Assembly (NCBI RefSeq): GCF_900105415.1
Contig: NZ_FNSM01000001.1
Location: forward strand, 4,880,501 to 4,944,500
Reading direction: 5' to 3'
DNA: 64,000 nucleotides
Source of the DNA: Streptomyces sp. TLI_105
GTDB taxonomy: Bacteria > Actinomycetota > Actinomycetes > Streptomycetales > Streptomycetaceae
A model generated the notes under the pieces. It was given only the letters and a program-made list of their open reading frames with translations. It did not search any database and was not told the DNA's origin. The position numbers and the translations under genes are program-made. This document shows positions 9,990 through 21,082 of this stretch, piece by piece; position 1 is the stretch's first letter; each line of letters starts with the position of its first letter.

Positions 9990-10126
9990 GCGCCTCCCCC
10001 GAACCACCGCTCGCGATCACACGACTTCGGACAGTTCCGCGAATCGGCCCCCATCACGGCGCCCCGCCCCTACTCTGAGGGGCAGCGCCGGTGGGGGCCG
10101 GTGCTGTTCAGGGGGCGAGACCCGTC

Positions 10127-10210
10127 GGGTACGGCGCCAGGAGCTGGGGTAGCAGTCAACGCACGGCGGCGGCCGTGTCCTTGACGGACCCGCCTCCGGC
10201 GCCGTACCCG
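10127..10210 (+). repeat. long inverted repeat upstream of a LuxR regulator
   Basis: CGGGTACGGCGCC (10126-10138) is the exact reverse complement of GGCGCCGTACCCG (10198-10210). The intervening 59 bases contain a smaller hairpin, CACGGC/GCCGTG. The structure ends 34 bp before the next start codon, so it would fold in the leader RNA if transcription begins upstream, for example near TACTCT at 10072. It could be a galK terminator, a leader control element or a protein site. Confidence 0.45.
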
Positions 10211-10244
10211 CGTCGGTCCGTTCCTCGACACTATGGGAGTGTCC

Positions 10245-11015
10245 GTGGCACGCATCCGCGTCCTGGTGGTGGACGACCACCGCATCTTCGCCGAATCACT
10301 GGCCGCCGCCCTCGCGGCGGAGCCCGATGTCGACGTCGCCGCCGCCGGCAGCGGCCCGGCGGCCCTGCGCTGCCTGGAGCGCGGCGCGGCGGAGGGCCGC
10401 CGGTTCGACGTGCTGCTCGTCGACGCCGAGCTGGGTGCGGGCCCCGCCGGAGCGGCCGTGGCCCGCCCGGTGCCCGACGACGCGGAGGGCGCCGTGGACG
10501 GGATCTCGCTGGTCACGGGCGTGCGACGGGCACAGCCCGCGCTCCGCACGGTCGTCCTCGCGGAGAAGGACGACCCGCGCCGGGCCGCGCTCGCGCTCCA
10601 GGCCGGGGCCTCCGGCTGGGTCGCGAAGGACTGCTCGCTGCAGCGGCTGCTCGCGGTGGTCCGGGGCGTGCTGCGGGACGAGACGCATCTGCCGCCCGCG
10701 CTGCTCACGGGTGTCCTGCGGGAGCTGACGGAGGCGCGCAGGCACCGGACGGACAGCGAGCGGCTGGTGGAGTCGCTGACCCCGCGCGAGCGGGAGGTGC
10801 TGCGCTGCATGGTCGCGGGCCTGGGCCGCAAGGCGGTCGCCGAGCGCCTCTTCCTCTCCCCGCACACCGTCCGGACGCACATGCAGAACGTGCTGGGGAA
10901 GCTGGGCGTGCACTCGACGCTCGCGGCGGTGGCGCTGGCCCGCCGGGCGGGCGTGGGCCCCGCGGAGCCGGTCCTACCCGGGGATGTTGTCGAACGGGGC
11001 GGTCAGCCGGCGTAG
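10245..11015 (+). CDS. LuxR-family response regulator
   Basis: The GTG at 10245 follows GGGAG by 5 bases; an in-frame ATG at 10233 lacks a ribosome site. The protein has 256 residues. The receiver keeps the acidic pair (VVDDHRIFAES), phosphoacceptor Asp60 (LLVDAEL) and Lys128 (WVAKD), but has an insertion of about 22 Ala/Gly-rich residues after the Asp. The LuxR helix-turn-helix begins at LTPREREVLRCM. Its 3' end overlaps the convergent marR-type gene by 42 bp. A second LuxR gene lies on the other side of galTEK. No partner kinase is adjacent. Confidence 0.87.
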   Translation: MARIRVLVVDDHRIFAESLAAALAAEPDVDVAAAGSGPAALRCLERGAAEGRRFDVLLVDAELGAGPAGAAVARPVPDDAEGAVDGISLVTGVRRAQPALRTVVLAEKDDPRRAALALQAGASGWVAKDCSLQRLLAVVRGVLRDETHLPPALLTGVLRELTEARRHRTDSERLVESLTPREREVLRCMVAGLGRKAVAERLFLSPHTVRTHMQNVLGKLGVHSTLAAVALARRAGVGPAEPVLPGDVVERGGQPA

Positions 11016-11471
11016 CAGTGCGGCCAGTTCGCCGCGCTGGGCGCGGGAGAGCTGGGCCAGGATGGCGCGCTCCTGGGCGAGGAGTCCGGCGAGCGCCTCG
11101 TCGGCGCGGTCGCGGCCCTCGGGGGTGAGCCGGACCAGGACCCCGCGCCGGTCGCTGGGGTCGGGGAGCCGCTCGACGAGGCCCTTCTTGGTGAGCCGGT
11201 CGATGCGGTTGGTCATGGTGCCCGAGGTGACCAGGGTCTGGGTGAGGAGCTGGCCGGGGGAGAGCTGGTAGGGAGCTCCGGCGCGGCGCAGGGAGGTGAG
11301 GACGTCGAACTCCCAGGGCTCCAGCTGGTGCTCGGAGAAGGCGAGCCGACGGGCGCGGTCGAGGTGGCGGGCGAGCCGCGAGACGCGGCTGAGCACCTCG
11401 AGTGGTTCCACGTCGAGGTCGGGGCGCTCGCGGCGCCATGCTGCGACCAGTCGGTCGACCTCGTCCTCCAT
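10974..11471 (-). CDS. MarR-family transcriptional regulator
   Basis: This 165-residue winged-helix protein has the MarR core: FDVLTSLRRAGAPYQLSPGQLL, then SGTMTNRIDRLTKKGLVERLPDPSDRRGVLVRLT (recognition helix and wing). The ATG is used. The gene is divergent from a methyltransferase gene, and two palindromes lie in the shared region, so control of both is likely. MarR proteins usually respond to small phenolic or oxidant ligands; the ligand here is unknown. Confidence 0.9.
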   Translation of the reverse strand: MEDEVDRLVAAWRRERPDLDVEPLEVLSRVSRLARHLDRARRLAFSEHQLEPWEFDVLTSLRRAGAPYQLSPGQLLTQTLVTSGTMTNRIDRLTKKGLVERLPDPSDRRGVLVRLTPEGRDRADEALAGLLAQERAILAQLSRAQRGELAALLRRLTAPFDNIPG

Positions 11472-11493
11472 GACGATCAGTGTAGAGGGTCTG

Positions 11494-11552
11494 TTGACAT
11501 AAAGTCTCTTGTGTTCGAGTTTCTCGATGTCGAGTATCTTGGTATCAAGATA
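11494..11552. promoter_or_regulatory. divergent promoter region with two adjacent dyads
   Basis: CTCGATGTCGAG (11523-11534) and TATCTTGGTATCAAGATA (11535-11552) are perfect or near-perfect palindromes side by side, in a region much richer in A/T than its surroundings. A TTGACA -35-like box lies at 11494. They lie between the MarR-type gene and the methyltransferase gene and are probable MarR operators; binding is inferred. Confidence 0.55.
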
Positions 11553-11634
11553 TATTTTCCTGGACTATGGGGAAGGGACCCCGCCGGAACTCCGTTCCGC
11601 TTCGGCAACTCGTGCCAGCAAGGGGGCTTCGAAC

Positions 11635-12468
11635 ATGCATTCCGTGGACACCGCCGCACCGACCTGGGATCCACAGCAGTACCTCCGACACTCCGGCCAC
11701 CGCACCCGCCCGTTCCTCGATCTCCTCGCCCGAATACCGCAGCTGCCGGCCCAGCGGCGACCCGCCCGCATCGCCGACCTCGGCTGCGGACCCGGCAACG
11801 TGACGGTCCTCCTCGCCGACCGGTGGACCGACGCCCACATCACCGGGTTCGACCTCTCGCCCGAGATGCTGGAGCGGGCCGAGAAGGACTGGGCGGGCAC
11901 CACCCGGGGCGGCGGCTGGCTCGACTTCCGGCCCGCCGACGCCGCCCACTGGACCCCCGACGAGCCCTACGACCTGATCGTCTCCAACGCCGCCCTCCAG
12001 TGGGTCCCCAACCACCCCGAGTCCTTCGCCGCCTGGATCGACGGCCTCCGCCCCGGCGGCACCCTGGCCTTCCAGGTCCCCGGCAACTTCACCTCCCCCA
12101 GCCACGCCCTGCTCGGCGAGCTCTGCGAGACCCCCGAGTGGCGCTCCCGCCTCGGCGACCAGGGCCGCCGCTACGTCCACATCCTCGACACCGCCGACTA
12201 CCTCACCCGCCTCACCGACCTCGGCTGCGAGACGGACGTCTGGGAGACCACGTACTGCCAGCTGCTCCAGGGGGAGGACCCCGTCCTGGACTGGGTCAAG
12301 GGCACCGCGCTGCGGCCCGTCCTCACCACCCTGGACGACGACCAGGAGGCGATCGACGCCTTCCTCGCCCAGTACCGGCTGCTGCTGCGCGAGGCCTACC
12401 CGCCCGGCCCGCACGGCACGGTCTTCCCCTTCCGCCGGATCTTCGCCGTCGCCCGCAGGAAACCCTGA
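11635..12468 (+). CDS. tam: trans-aconitate 2-methyltransferase-like SAM methyltransferase
   Basis: The ATG at 11635 follows AGGGGG. The 277-residue protein has SAM motif I (IADLGCGPGNVTVLLAD), an acidic residue after strand 2 (GFDLSPEM) and the Tam-type phrase SNAALQWVPNH. Length and these phrases match trans-aconitate 2-methyltransferase, which esterifies trans-aconitate, an inhibitor of aconitase. A related small-acid methyltransferase is possible. The divergent MarR gene is the likely regulator. A perfect hairpin follows. Confidence 0.82.
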   Translation: MHSVDTAAPTWDPQQYLRHSGHRTRPFLDLLARIPQLPAQRRPARIADLGCGPGNVTVLLADRWTDAHITGFDLSPEMLERAEKDWAGTTRGGGWLDFRPADAAHWTPDEPYDLIVSNAALQWVPNHPESFAAWIDGLRPGGTLAFQVPGNFTSPSHALLGELCETPEWRSRLGDQGRRYVHILDTADYLTRLTDLGCETDVWETTYCQLLQGEDPVLDWVKGTALRPVLTTLDDDQEAIDAFLAQYRLLLREAYPPGPHGTVFPFRRIFAVARRKP

Positions 12469-12483
12469 AGGGGGGTGGAGACA

Positions 12484-12521
12484 CGGGCGCCCCGCACCGG
12501 AACTCCGGTGCGGGGCGCCCG
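12484..12521. terminator. bidirectional hairpin terminator (tam / FG-GAP gene)
   Basis: A perfect 17-bp stem with AACT loop: CGGGCGCCCCGCACCGG pairs with its reverse complement. It lies between two converging genes, 16 bp from each stop. Its core is nearly the same as the hairpin at 14389-14424. Confidence 0.85.
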
Positions 12522-12535
12522 CGTGCCGCCGGTCG

Positions 12536-14245
12536 TCAGGACACGCTGTTGTAGGCGCCGTAGCCGTAGCCGATCTTGGCGCGCGGGGCGAACTTGCCCG
12601 GGGCGGTGTTCAGGAAGCGGTAGAGGTCGCCGCCCGAGGTGATGCCGAGCAGGTCGGCCTTGCCGTCGGCGTTGAGGTCACCGGGGGCGACGATCTTCGA
12701 GTACGTGTTGAAACCGGTGCCGATCTGCACGCGGGACTTGAGCGGCGTGGTCGCGATGCCGGTGCCGGCGTACAGGTAGAGGACGCCGCCCGGGGTGCGG
12801 GCCAGGAGGTCCGCGCGGCCGTCACCGGTGAAGTCGCCCGCGCCGACGAGCTTGTCGTACGCGCTCCAGCCGCCGCTGATCCTGATGCGGGTGGCGAGGG
12901 CGGTGCCGGCGCCGTTGCCCTTGTACAGGTAGAGGACGCCGTAGGCGTCGCGGGCCAGCAGGTCGCCCTTGCCGTCGCCGGACAGGTCGCCGGGGCCGAC
13001 GATCGTGTTGTAGACGCCCCAGCCGCCGCCGATGTTGACGTTGTCGATGTAGAGGCGGCCCTGGGAGATCTCCGCCATGTCCGACGAACCGTCCTGGTTC
13101 ATCGAGGACAGGTGCGTGAAGTTGGCACCGCTCCAGCCGCCGGTCTGGCCGTACTGGCTGCGGCCGCTCAGGCCGCCGCCGGTCGTGGCGCCGTACCAGT
13201 ACATCGTGCCGCCCGTGGTGCGCGCGAAGACGCCCTCCTTCTCGCCGGAGACCGGGTTGTTGCCCGCCCCGCCGAACTGCGGGACGCCGGCCCAGCCGCC
13301 CGTGTCACTGATCTGCTGACGGGCCGCGAGGGTGCCGTCGCCCTTGCCGGTGTAGTACCAGAGCGTGCCCTGCAGATCGCGGGCGATCAGCTCCCCGTTG
13401 CCGTCGCCGTTGTCGTCGCCGGTCGGCATGATCTGGTTGTAGACGCCCCAGCCGGGGCCGAGGGACTTGCGGACGGCGAACGGATTGGCCTTGTCGCCCG
13501 TACCGGCGTAGAACCACAGGTACCCGGCCGTGTCGCGGCCGAGCATGTCCGCCCAGCCGTCGCCGTTGTTGTCGCCGATGCCGAGCAGCTGGTCGTAGAT
13601 GTTGAAGCCGTGGCCGATCTTCACGCGCGACGCGAACGGCGCGGTGCGGATTCCGGTGCCGTAGAACAGGTACAGGTCGCCGTTGCCGTCGCGGGCGACC
13701 ACGTCCGCCCGGCCGTCGTCGTTCACGTCGCCGGGCGCGAGGACCTTGTTGTAGATGCTCCAGCCGTTGCTCTGCCAGACGTACGTCGCGCTGGTCGGCG
13801 TGGCGTCCGCGTACAGCCGGAGAGTGCCCTGCGGGGACAGCGTCAGGAACTCGGGGCCGCTGGCGTTCCCGTCCTGGTTGCCGATCGGGATGATGTCCTT
13901 CGGAGGCGTCGTGATGGACGTGAACTCGCCGCCCTGGCCGGAGGTCGTGGACGTGCGGACCTTGCCGTTCCACTCGCGGAAGATGAAGTCGCCGCTGCCG
14001 TCGCCGTCGAAGTCCGACAGCTGCGGGGAGGCGCCGACGCCGGAGGCCGCCGTGGCGCCCTGACGGAGCGCGCCGCTCCCCGGACGCGTCGGGGACGGCG
14101 GGGTGAAGCCGGTCGCCTGCTTCTCGGCGACCGGGCGCGGCGCGGGCTGACCGGCCGAGGCCGGGCTCGCGAGCAGTACGCCCGCGGAGAGTACGAGAGC
14201 GGTGCAGGCCGCGAGGCGGGCACGTGTGCAGCGCACAGAACGCAA
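12536..14245 (-). CDS. secreted FG-GAP/VCBS repeat protein
   Basis: The start is a TTG preceded by a run of G (TGGGGGGGATC), giving 569 residues. A signal peptide (CTALVLSAGVLLASPASAG) is followed by a short Pro-rich stretch. Then come at least seven calcium-loop-like repeats of the form DxNxDGxxD, such as DFDGDGSGDF, DVNDDGRADV, DNNGDGWADM, DLSGDGKGDL and DLNADGKADL, each followed by LYLFYGTG-like strands. This predicts a secreted seven-bladed, calcium-binding propeller. No catalytic domain is visible. It is a tandem paralogue of the next minus-strand gene. Confidence 0.87.
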   Translation of the reverse strand: MRSVRCTRARLAACTALVLSAGVLLASPASAGQPAPRPVAEKQATGFTPPSPTRPGSGALRQGATAASGVGASPQLSDFDGDGSGDFIFREWNGKVRTSTTSGQGGEFTSITTPPKDIIPIGNQDGNASGPEFLTLSPQGTLRLYADATPTSATYVWQSNGWSIYNKVLAPGDVNDDGRADVVARDGNGDLYLFYGTGIRTAPFASRVKIGHGFNIYDQLLGIGDNNGDGWADMLGRDTAGYLWFYAGTGDKANPFAVRKSLGPGWGVYNQIMPTGDDNGDGNGELIARDLQGTLWYYTGKGDGTLAARQQISDTGGWAGVPQFGGAGNNPVSGEKEGVFARTTGGTMYWYGATTGGGLSGRSQYGQTGGWSGANFTHLSSMNQDGSSDMAEISQGRLYIDNVNIGGGWGVYNTIVGPGDLSGDGKGDLLARDAYGVLYLYKGNGAGTALATRIRISGGWSAYDKLVGAGDFTGDGRADLLARTPGGVLYLYAGTGIATTPLKSRVQIGTGFNTYSKIVAPGDLNADGKADLLGITSGGDLYRFLNTAPGKFAPRAKIGYGYGAYNSVS

Positions 14246-14388
14246 GAGATCCCCCCCAGGGATCAGGTGTCATCGGACCGGGAACCGGGGACCGCGACAC
14301 CACCCCACGGCGGAAGGCGCGTGAGGAGGGCGATCCCCTCCGGATGCTCGGGAGCATACCGTCCCGAAGTGACGCCGTTCCCTCGCAC

Positions 14389-14424
14389 CGACGCCCCGCA
14401 CCGGGGTTCCGGTGCGGGGCGTCG
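14389..14424. terminator. hairpin terminator after second FG-GAP gene
   Basis: A perfect 16-bp stem, CGACGCCCCGCACCGG with its reverse complement, around GGTT. It lies 18 bp after the stop of the 14443-16173 gene (minus strand). The inner 12 bp, CCCCGCACCGG plus arms, equals that of the terminator after the paralogue. Confidence 0.8.
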
Positions 14425-14442
14425 CCGTGGTGCGCGATACGA

Positions 14443-16173
14443 CTAGTACAGGCCGTTGTAGGTCTGGTAGCCGTAACCGATCTTGACGCGCGGGGCGAAG
14501 AAGTTCTTCGCCGCGCCGCCGTCGAAGCGGTACAGGTCGCCGGCGGCCGTGGCCGCGACGAAGTCGCCCTTGCCGTCACCCGTCAGGTCACCCGTGCCGA
14601 CCAGCTTGGTGTAGGCGTTGAAGCCCTCGCCCAGCTTGATCCGGGCCTTGAACGGCACGGTCGGCTTCCCGGTGCCCGGGAACAGGTACAGCGTGCCGGT
14701 CTTCGTCCGCGCCAGGATGTCCGTCAGGCCGTCGTCGGTGTAGTCGCCGGCGCCGTAGATCCAGTTGTACGTGTCCCAGCCGCGGCTCACGTGGACGCGG
14801 TTGTACAGCTTCGTGCCCCGGCGGTCCGTCTGGTACAGGTACAGGTTGCCCGAGCGGTCCCGCGCGAGCAGGTCGCCCGAGCCGTCGCCGTTCAGGTCAC
14901 CGGGGCCGACCAGCAGGTCGTAGATGCCCCAGCCGCCGCCGAAGTCCTTGCGCTCGACGTACAGGTGGCCGTTCCAGACCTCCAGGACGTCGGACTCGCC
15001 GTTCGGGTCGAACGAGGAGGCGTTGGTGAGGTTCGCCCCCGCCCACTCGCCCACGTCGCTGACCCGCTGGCGCGCGCTGAGCTTGCCGTTGTTCAGCGCG
15101 TAGTACCAGTAGAGGGTGCCCGCCTTGTCGCGAGCGAGCAGCTCCTCCTTGCCGGTCGCCGGGATGTTGCCGGCGCCCGCGAACTGGGACACGCCCGACC
15201 AGGCGCCGGGGGCGCTGATCGTCTCGAGCGTGTCGTAGCTGCCGGCGCCGTCGCCGCCGTACGCCCGCAGGGTGCCGTTCTTCCAGCGGGCCCAGACCTC
15301 GGTGTCGCCGTCGCCGTCCTGGTCGTCCACCGGCAGGATCTGGTTGTAGATGTTCCACATGGCACCCATGTGGACGGGCGCCTTGAACGGCTTCAGCGGG
15401 TCGCCGGTGCTCCCGTAGAATTCCAGCGCACCGTCGGGCATACGGGCGATCACATCGCCCTTGCCGTCGCCGTCGTTGTCGCCGACGCCGACGATCTGGT
15501 CGTAGACCTGCCAGCCGACGCCGACCTGGACCCGGCCCATGAACGGGTACATCGGGTCGCCGGTGGCCAGGAAGATGAACAGGTCACCGGCGGGGGTGCG
15601 GGCCATCAGGTCCGCGCGCTGGTCACCGTTCACGTCGCCCGGCGAGAACACCTTGTTGTAGATGCTGAAGCCGCCGCTGGACCAGCGGCGCTGCGAGAAG
15701 CCGGTCGTGGAGGCGTCCCCGAACAGGTCCACGGACCCCAGCACCGACACCGTCAGGATCTCCGGCCGGCCGCCGTTCAGGTCCAGGTCGCCGAGCGGGA
15801 CCATCTCCTTGACGAACTCGCCGGACCCGGTGGGACGGGCGAAGTCGAACGTCCCGGTCTGCGTGACGAACGCCAACGAGCCGTCGGCCTTCCGCACGAG
15901 CAGGTCGCTCTTGCCGTCGCCGTCGACGTCCGAACGGGGCCCGGCGCCCGCCGGGGCGTCGCCCTCGGCCCCCGCCACGCGGGCGTCGGCCCCGGCGGCG
16001 GCCGGAGTGCTCGGCATCAGCGGCTGCGAGGCCGCCGGACGGTCCGTCTCGACCCCCGGACGCGGAGCCGGGGAACCGGCCGACGCGGGAGTCGCGAGCA
16101 GCATGCCCGCGGAGACGGCGAGAGCCGTGCACGCCGCCAGGCGGCGCCCACGGGTGAAACGCGAAGAGAACAA
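14443..16173 (-). CDS. secreted FG-GAP/VCBS repeat protein (paralogue)
   Basis: This 576-residue protein also starts at a TTG after a G-run, with the leader TCCCTGGGGGGGATC nearly the same as that of its neighbour. The signal peptide is CTALAVSAGMLLATPASAG. Repeats include DVDGDGKSDL, DVNGDQRADL, DNDGDGKGDV, DQDGDGDTEV, DLNGDGSGDL, DYTDDGLTDI and DLTGDGKGDF. The last line, VKIGYGYQTYNGLY, matches AKIGYGYGAYNSVS in the paralogue. A tandem duplication with later divergence is the simplest reading. The role is unknown. Confidence 0.87.
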   Translation of the reverse strand: MFSSRFTRGRRLAACTALAVSAGMLLATPASAGSPAPRPGVETDRPAASQPLMPSTPAAAGADARVAGAEGDAPAGAGPRSDVDGDGKSDLLVRKADGSLAFVTQTGTFDFARPTGSGEFVKEMVPLGDLDLNGGRPEILTVSVLGSVDLFGDASTTGFSQRRWSSGGFSIYNKVFSPGDVNGDQRADLMARTPAGDLFIFLATGDPMYPFMGRVQVGVGWQVYDQIVGVGDNDGDGKGDVIARMPDGALEFYGSTGDPLKPFKAPVHMGAMWNIYNQILPVDDQDGDGDTEVWARWKNGTLRAYGGDGAGSYDTLETISAPGAWSGVSQFAGAGNIPATGKEELLARDKAGTLYWYYALNNGKLSARQRVSDVGEWAGANLTNASSFDPNGESDVLEVWNGHLYVERKDFGGGWGIYDLLVGPGDLNGDGSGDLLARDRSGNLYLYQTDRRGTKLYNRVHVSRGWDTYNWIYGAGDYTDDGLTDILARTKTGTLYLFPGTGKPTVPFKARIKLGEGFNAYTKLVGTGDLTGDGKGDFVAATAAGDLYRFDGGAAKNFFAPRVKIGYGYQTYNGLY

Positions 16174-16350
16174 GAAGATCCCCCCCAGGGAATCGAGTGC
16201 ACAGGAAACCCGGGCAGGGGCCCGCGCAGGCGTCGGACGGCGTCAGGGCGCGCGAAGACACGCGCGGAGACGACCTCGCCCGAACGGCGGAACCCCCCGG
16301 ATGTTGAACGCGAGTCTACCTGCGGGGAAAATCCATGCCAGAGCTTTACT

Positions 16351-16369
16351 CTCCGGAACCTCTCCGGAG
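16351..16369 (-). terminator. weak hairpin after the TetR gene
   Basis: CTCCGGA and TCCGGAG pair with a 5-base loop, 7 bp beyond the TetR stop. It is shorter than other terminators in the window, so the call is tentative. Confidence 0.35.
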
Positions 16370-16376
16370 CCACCGC

Positions 16377-17069
16377 TCAGCTCTTGCGGTGCCCTATCAA
16401 CCGCGGCTTCTGCTCCAGACCGTCGAGCCCGTGCCACGCCAGGTTCACCAGATGCGCCGCGACCTCCGCCTTCTTCGGCTTGCGCACATCCAGCCACCAC
16501 TGCCCCGTCAGCGCCACACTGCCCACCAGCGCCTGCGCGTACAGCGGCGCCAGCTTCGGATCAAAACCCCGCGCCTTGAACTCCAGACCCAGGATGTCCT
16601 CCACCTGCGTGGCGATGTCACTGATCAGCGACGCGAACGTCCCCGTCGACTGCGCCACCGGCGAATCCCGTACGAGGATCCGGAAACCGTCCGTGTAGTT
16701 CTCGATGTAGTCCAGCAGCGCGAACGCCGCCTGCTCCAGGAGCTCCCGCGGATGCCCCGCCGTCAGCGCCCCCGTCACCCCGTCCAGGAGCTGCCGCATC
16801 TCCCGGTCCACCACGACCGCGTACAGCCCCTCCTTCCCCCCGAAGTGCTCGTACACCACCGGCTTGGAGACCCCGGCCTTCGCCGCGATCTCCTCCACCG
16901 ACGTGCCCTCGAAGCCCTTCGCCGCGAAGAGCGTGCGACCGATGTCGAGCAACTGCTCCCGGCGCTCCGCGCCCGTCATCCGCACCCGGCGCCCACGCCG
17001 GGGCTTCTCTCCGCCGCTGCCGCCCGTAGTACCGCCGGTCCTGCCCTCGATCGCCACGTCTTCCATCAT
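16377..17069 (-). CDS. TetR-family transcriptional regulator linked to desaturase
   Basis: The ATG at 17069 overlaps the desaturase stop (ATGA) and gives 230 residues; a longer in-frame ORF runs into the desaturase gene and is not needed. The helix-turn-helix is TSVEEIAAKAGVSKPVVYEHFGGKEGLY. The C-terminal domain is helical. Translational coupling with the desaturase gene suggests that it senses fatty acyl-CoA and represses its own operon, as known for several TetR proteins of lipid metabolism; this is inference. Repeated TACG-N4-CGTA dyads upstream of the desaturase are candidate operators. Confidence 0.88.
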   Translation of the reverse strand: MMEDVAIEGRTGGTTGGSGGEKPRRGRRVRMTGAERREQLLDIGRTLFAAKGFEGTSVEEIAAKAGVSKPVVYEHFGGKEGLYAVVVDREMRQLLDGVTGALTAGHPRELLEQAAFALLDYIENYTDGFRILVRDSPVAQSTGTFASLISDIATQVEDILGLEFKARGFDPKLAPLYAQALVGSVALTGQWWLDVRKPKKAEVAAHLVNLAWHGLDGLEQKPRLIGHRKS

Positions 17070-18046
17070 GCCGCGTCTGCGGACGCGCTCTGGCGGCGGG
17101 CTTCGATGCGGGACTTCGCCGGCCAGCGCACATCGGTCGCCCAGCCCAGCTGCTCGAACCAGCGGATCAGCCGCGCACTGGAGTCGACCTGCCCGCGCAG
17201 CACCCCGTGCCGGGCCGACGTCGGGTCCGCGTGGTGCAGGTTGTGCCAGGACTCGCCACAGGACAGCACCGCCAGCCACCACACGTTGCCCGAGCGGTCA
17301 CGCGACTTGAACGGCCGCTTGCCCACCGCGTGACAGATCGAGTTGATCGACCACGTCACGTGGTGCAGCAGCGCCACCCGCACCAGCGAACCCCAGAAGA
17401 ACGCCGTGAACGCGCCCCACCACGACATCGTCACCAGACCGCCCACCAGCGGCGGGATCGCCAGCGACACGACCGTCCACAGCACGAACTGGCGCGAGAT
17501 CGCCCGGATCGCCGGATCCTTGATCAGATCGGGCGCGTACTTGTGCTGCGGCGTCTGCTCCTCGTCGAACATCCAGCCGATGTGCGCCCACCACAGGCCC
17601 TTCATCAGCGCCGGGACCGTCTCGCCGAACCGCCACGGCGAATGCGGGTCACCCTCCGCGTCCGAGAACTTGTGGTGCTTGCGGTGGTCCGCCACCCAAC
17701 GCACCAGCGGGCCCTCCACGGCCAGCGAACCCATGATCGCAAGCGCGATCCGCAGCGGCCGCTTCGCCTTGAAGGAACCGTGCGTGAAGTACCGGTGGAA
17801 ACCGATCGTGATCCCGTGGCAGCCGATGTAGTACATCGCCACCATCAGCCCCAGATCCAACCAGCTCACCCCCCAACCCCAGGCCAGCGGCACCGCGGCC
17901 AACAGCGCCAGGAACGGCACCGTGATGAACAGCAACAGGGTGATCTGCTCGATCGAACGCTTGCTGTCCCCGCCCAGCGTGGCGGAGGGCAGCGCCTCGG
18001 CGTCCGGCGCCGCGGACGCCGACGTCATCTCGGGGCTCATGGTCAT
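17066..18046 (-). CDS. membrane acyl-CoA (delta-9 type) desaturase
   Basis: The ATG at 18046 follows AGGGA by 6 bases and gives 326 residues; the longer open frame upstream covers promoter DNA. Three histidine boxes of membrane di-iron desaturases are present: HRYFTH (84-89), HRKHH (about 121) and HNLHH (about 265). Hydrophobic segments lie near 35-57, 62-82 and 180-225. The enzyme inserts a double bond into acyl chains using oxygen and an electron donor, so it adjusts membrane fluidity. It is cotranscribed with the downstream TetR gene and divergent from ppc. Confidence 0.92.
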   Translation of the reverse strand: MTMSPEMTSASAAPDAEALPSATLGGDSKRSIEQITLLLFITVPFLALLAAVPLAWGWGVSWLDLGLMVAMYYIGCHGITIGFHRYFTHGSFKAKRPLRIALAIMGSLAVEGPLVRWVADHRKHHKFSDAEGDPHSPWRFGETVPALMKGLWWAHIGWMFDEEQTPQHKYAPDLIKDPAIRAISRQFVLWTVVSLAIPPLVGGLVTMSWWGAFTAFFWGSLVRVALLHHVTWSINSICHAVGKRPFKSRDRSGNVWWLAVLSCGESWHNLHHADPTSARHGVLRGQVDSSARLIRWFEQLGWATDVRWPAKSRIEARRQSASADAA

Positions 18047-18102
18047 GGGTGTCCCTGGGGGTGAGGGGAAGGGGGAAACGCGTCGAAGGACGGATCCGTG
18101 GC

Positions 18103-18145
18103 TACGCATCCGTAACCTACGGCGTCGTAAGTATGGCAGCGCCAT
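18103..18145. promoter_or_regulatory. tandem dyads between desaturase and ppc
   Basis: TACGCATCCGTA (18103-18114) and TACGGCGTCGTA (18118-18129) share the form TACG-N4-CGTA, with centres 15 bp apart. ATGGCAGCGCCAT (18133-18145) follows. They lie about 60-100 bp upstream of the desaturase start and are the best candidates for the linked TetR's operators. Confidence 0.5.
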
Positions 18146-18284
18146 GACGCGCGGCAAGAGGGCACAAGAGGCCCCTGCCCGCCGCCCACCATGTGGACAC
18201 CTATCCTGGGGACGTCGGACAGCGCGGTCCGCAAGCCTCCAGAACCCCTCCAGACGTGCCCAAACACTGCAAGGAGCCGCACCT

Positions 18285-21014
<2,730 letters not shown>

Positions 21015-21030
21015 CGCCCCCTCCGCACCC

Positions 21031-21074
21031 ATGACGGAGCCCCCGCCGGGAAATCCCGGCGGGGGCTCCGTCAT
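21031..21074. terminator. bidirectional hairpin terminator (ppc / surface protein)
   Basis: A perfect 20-bp stem, ATGACGGAGCCCCCGCCGGG with its reverse complement, around AAAT. It lies between the converging ppc and surface-protein genes. Confidence 0.88.
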
Positions 21075-21082
21075 GAACGGCG

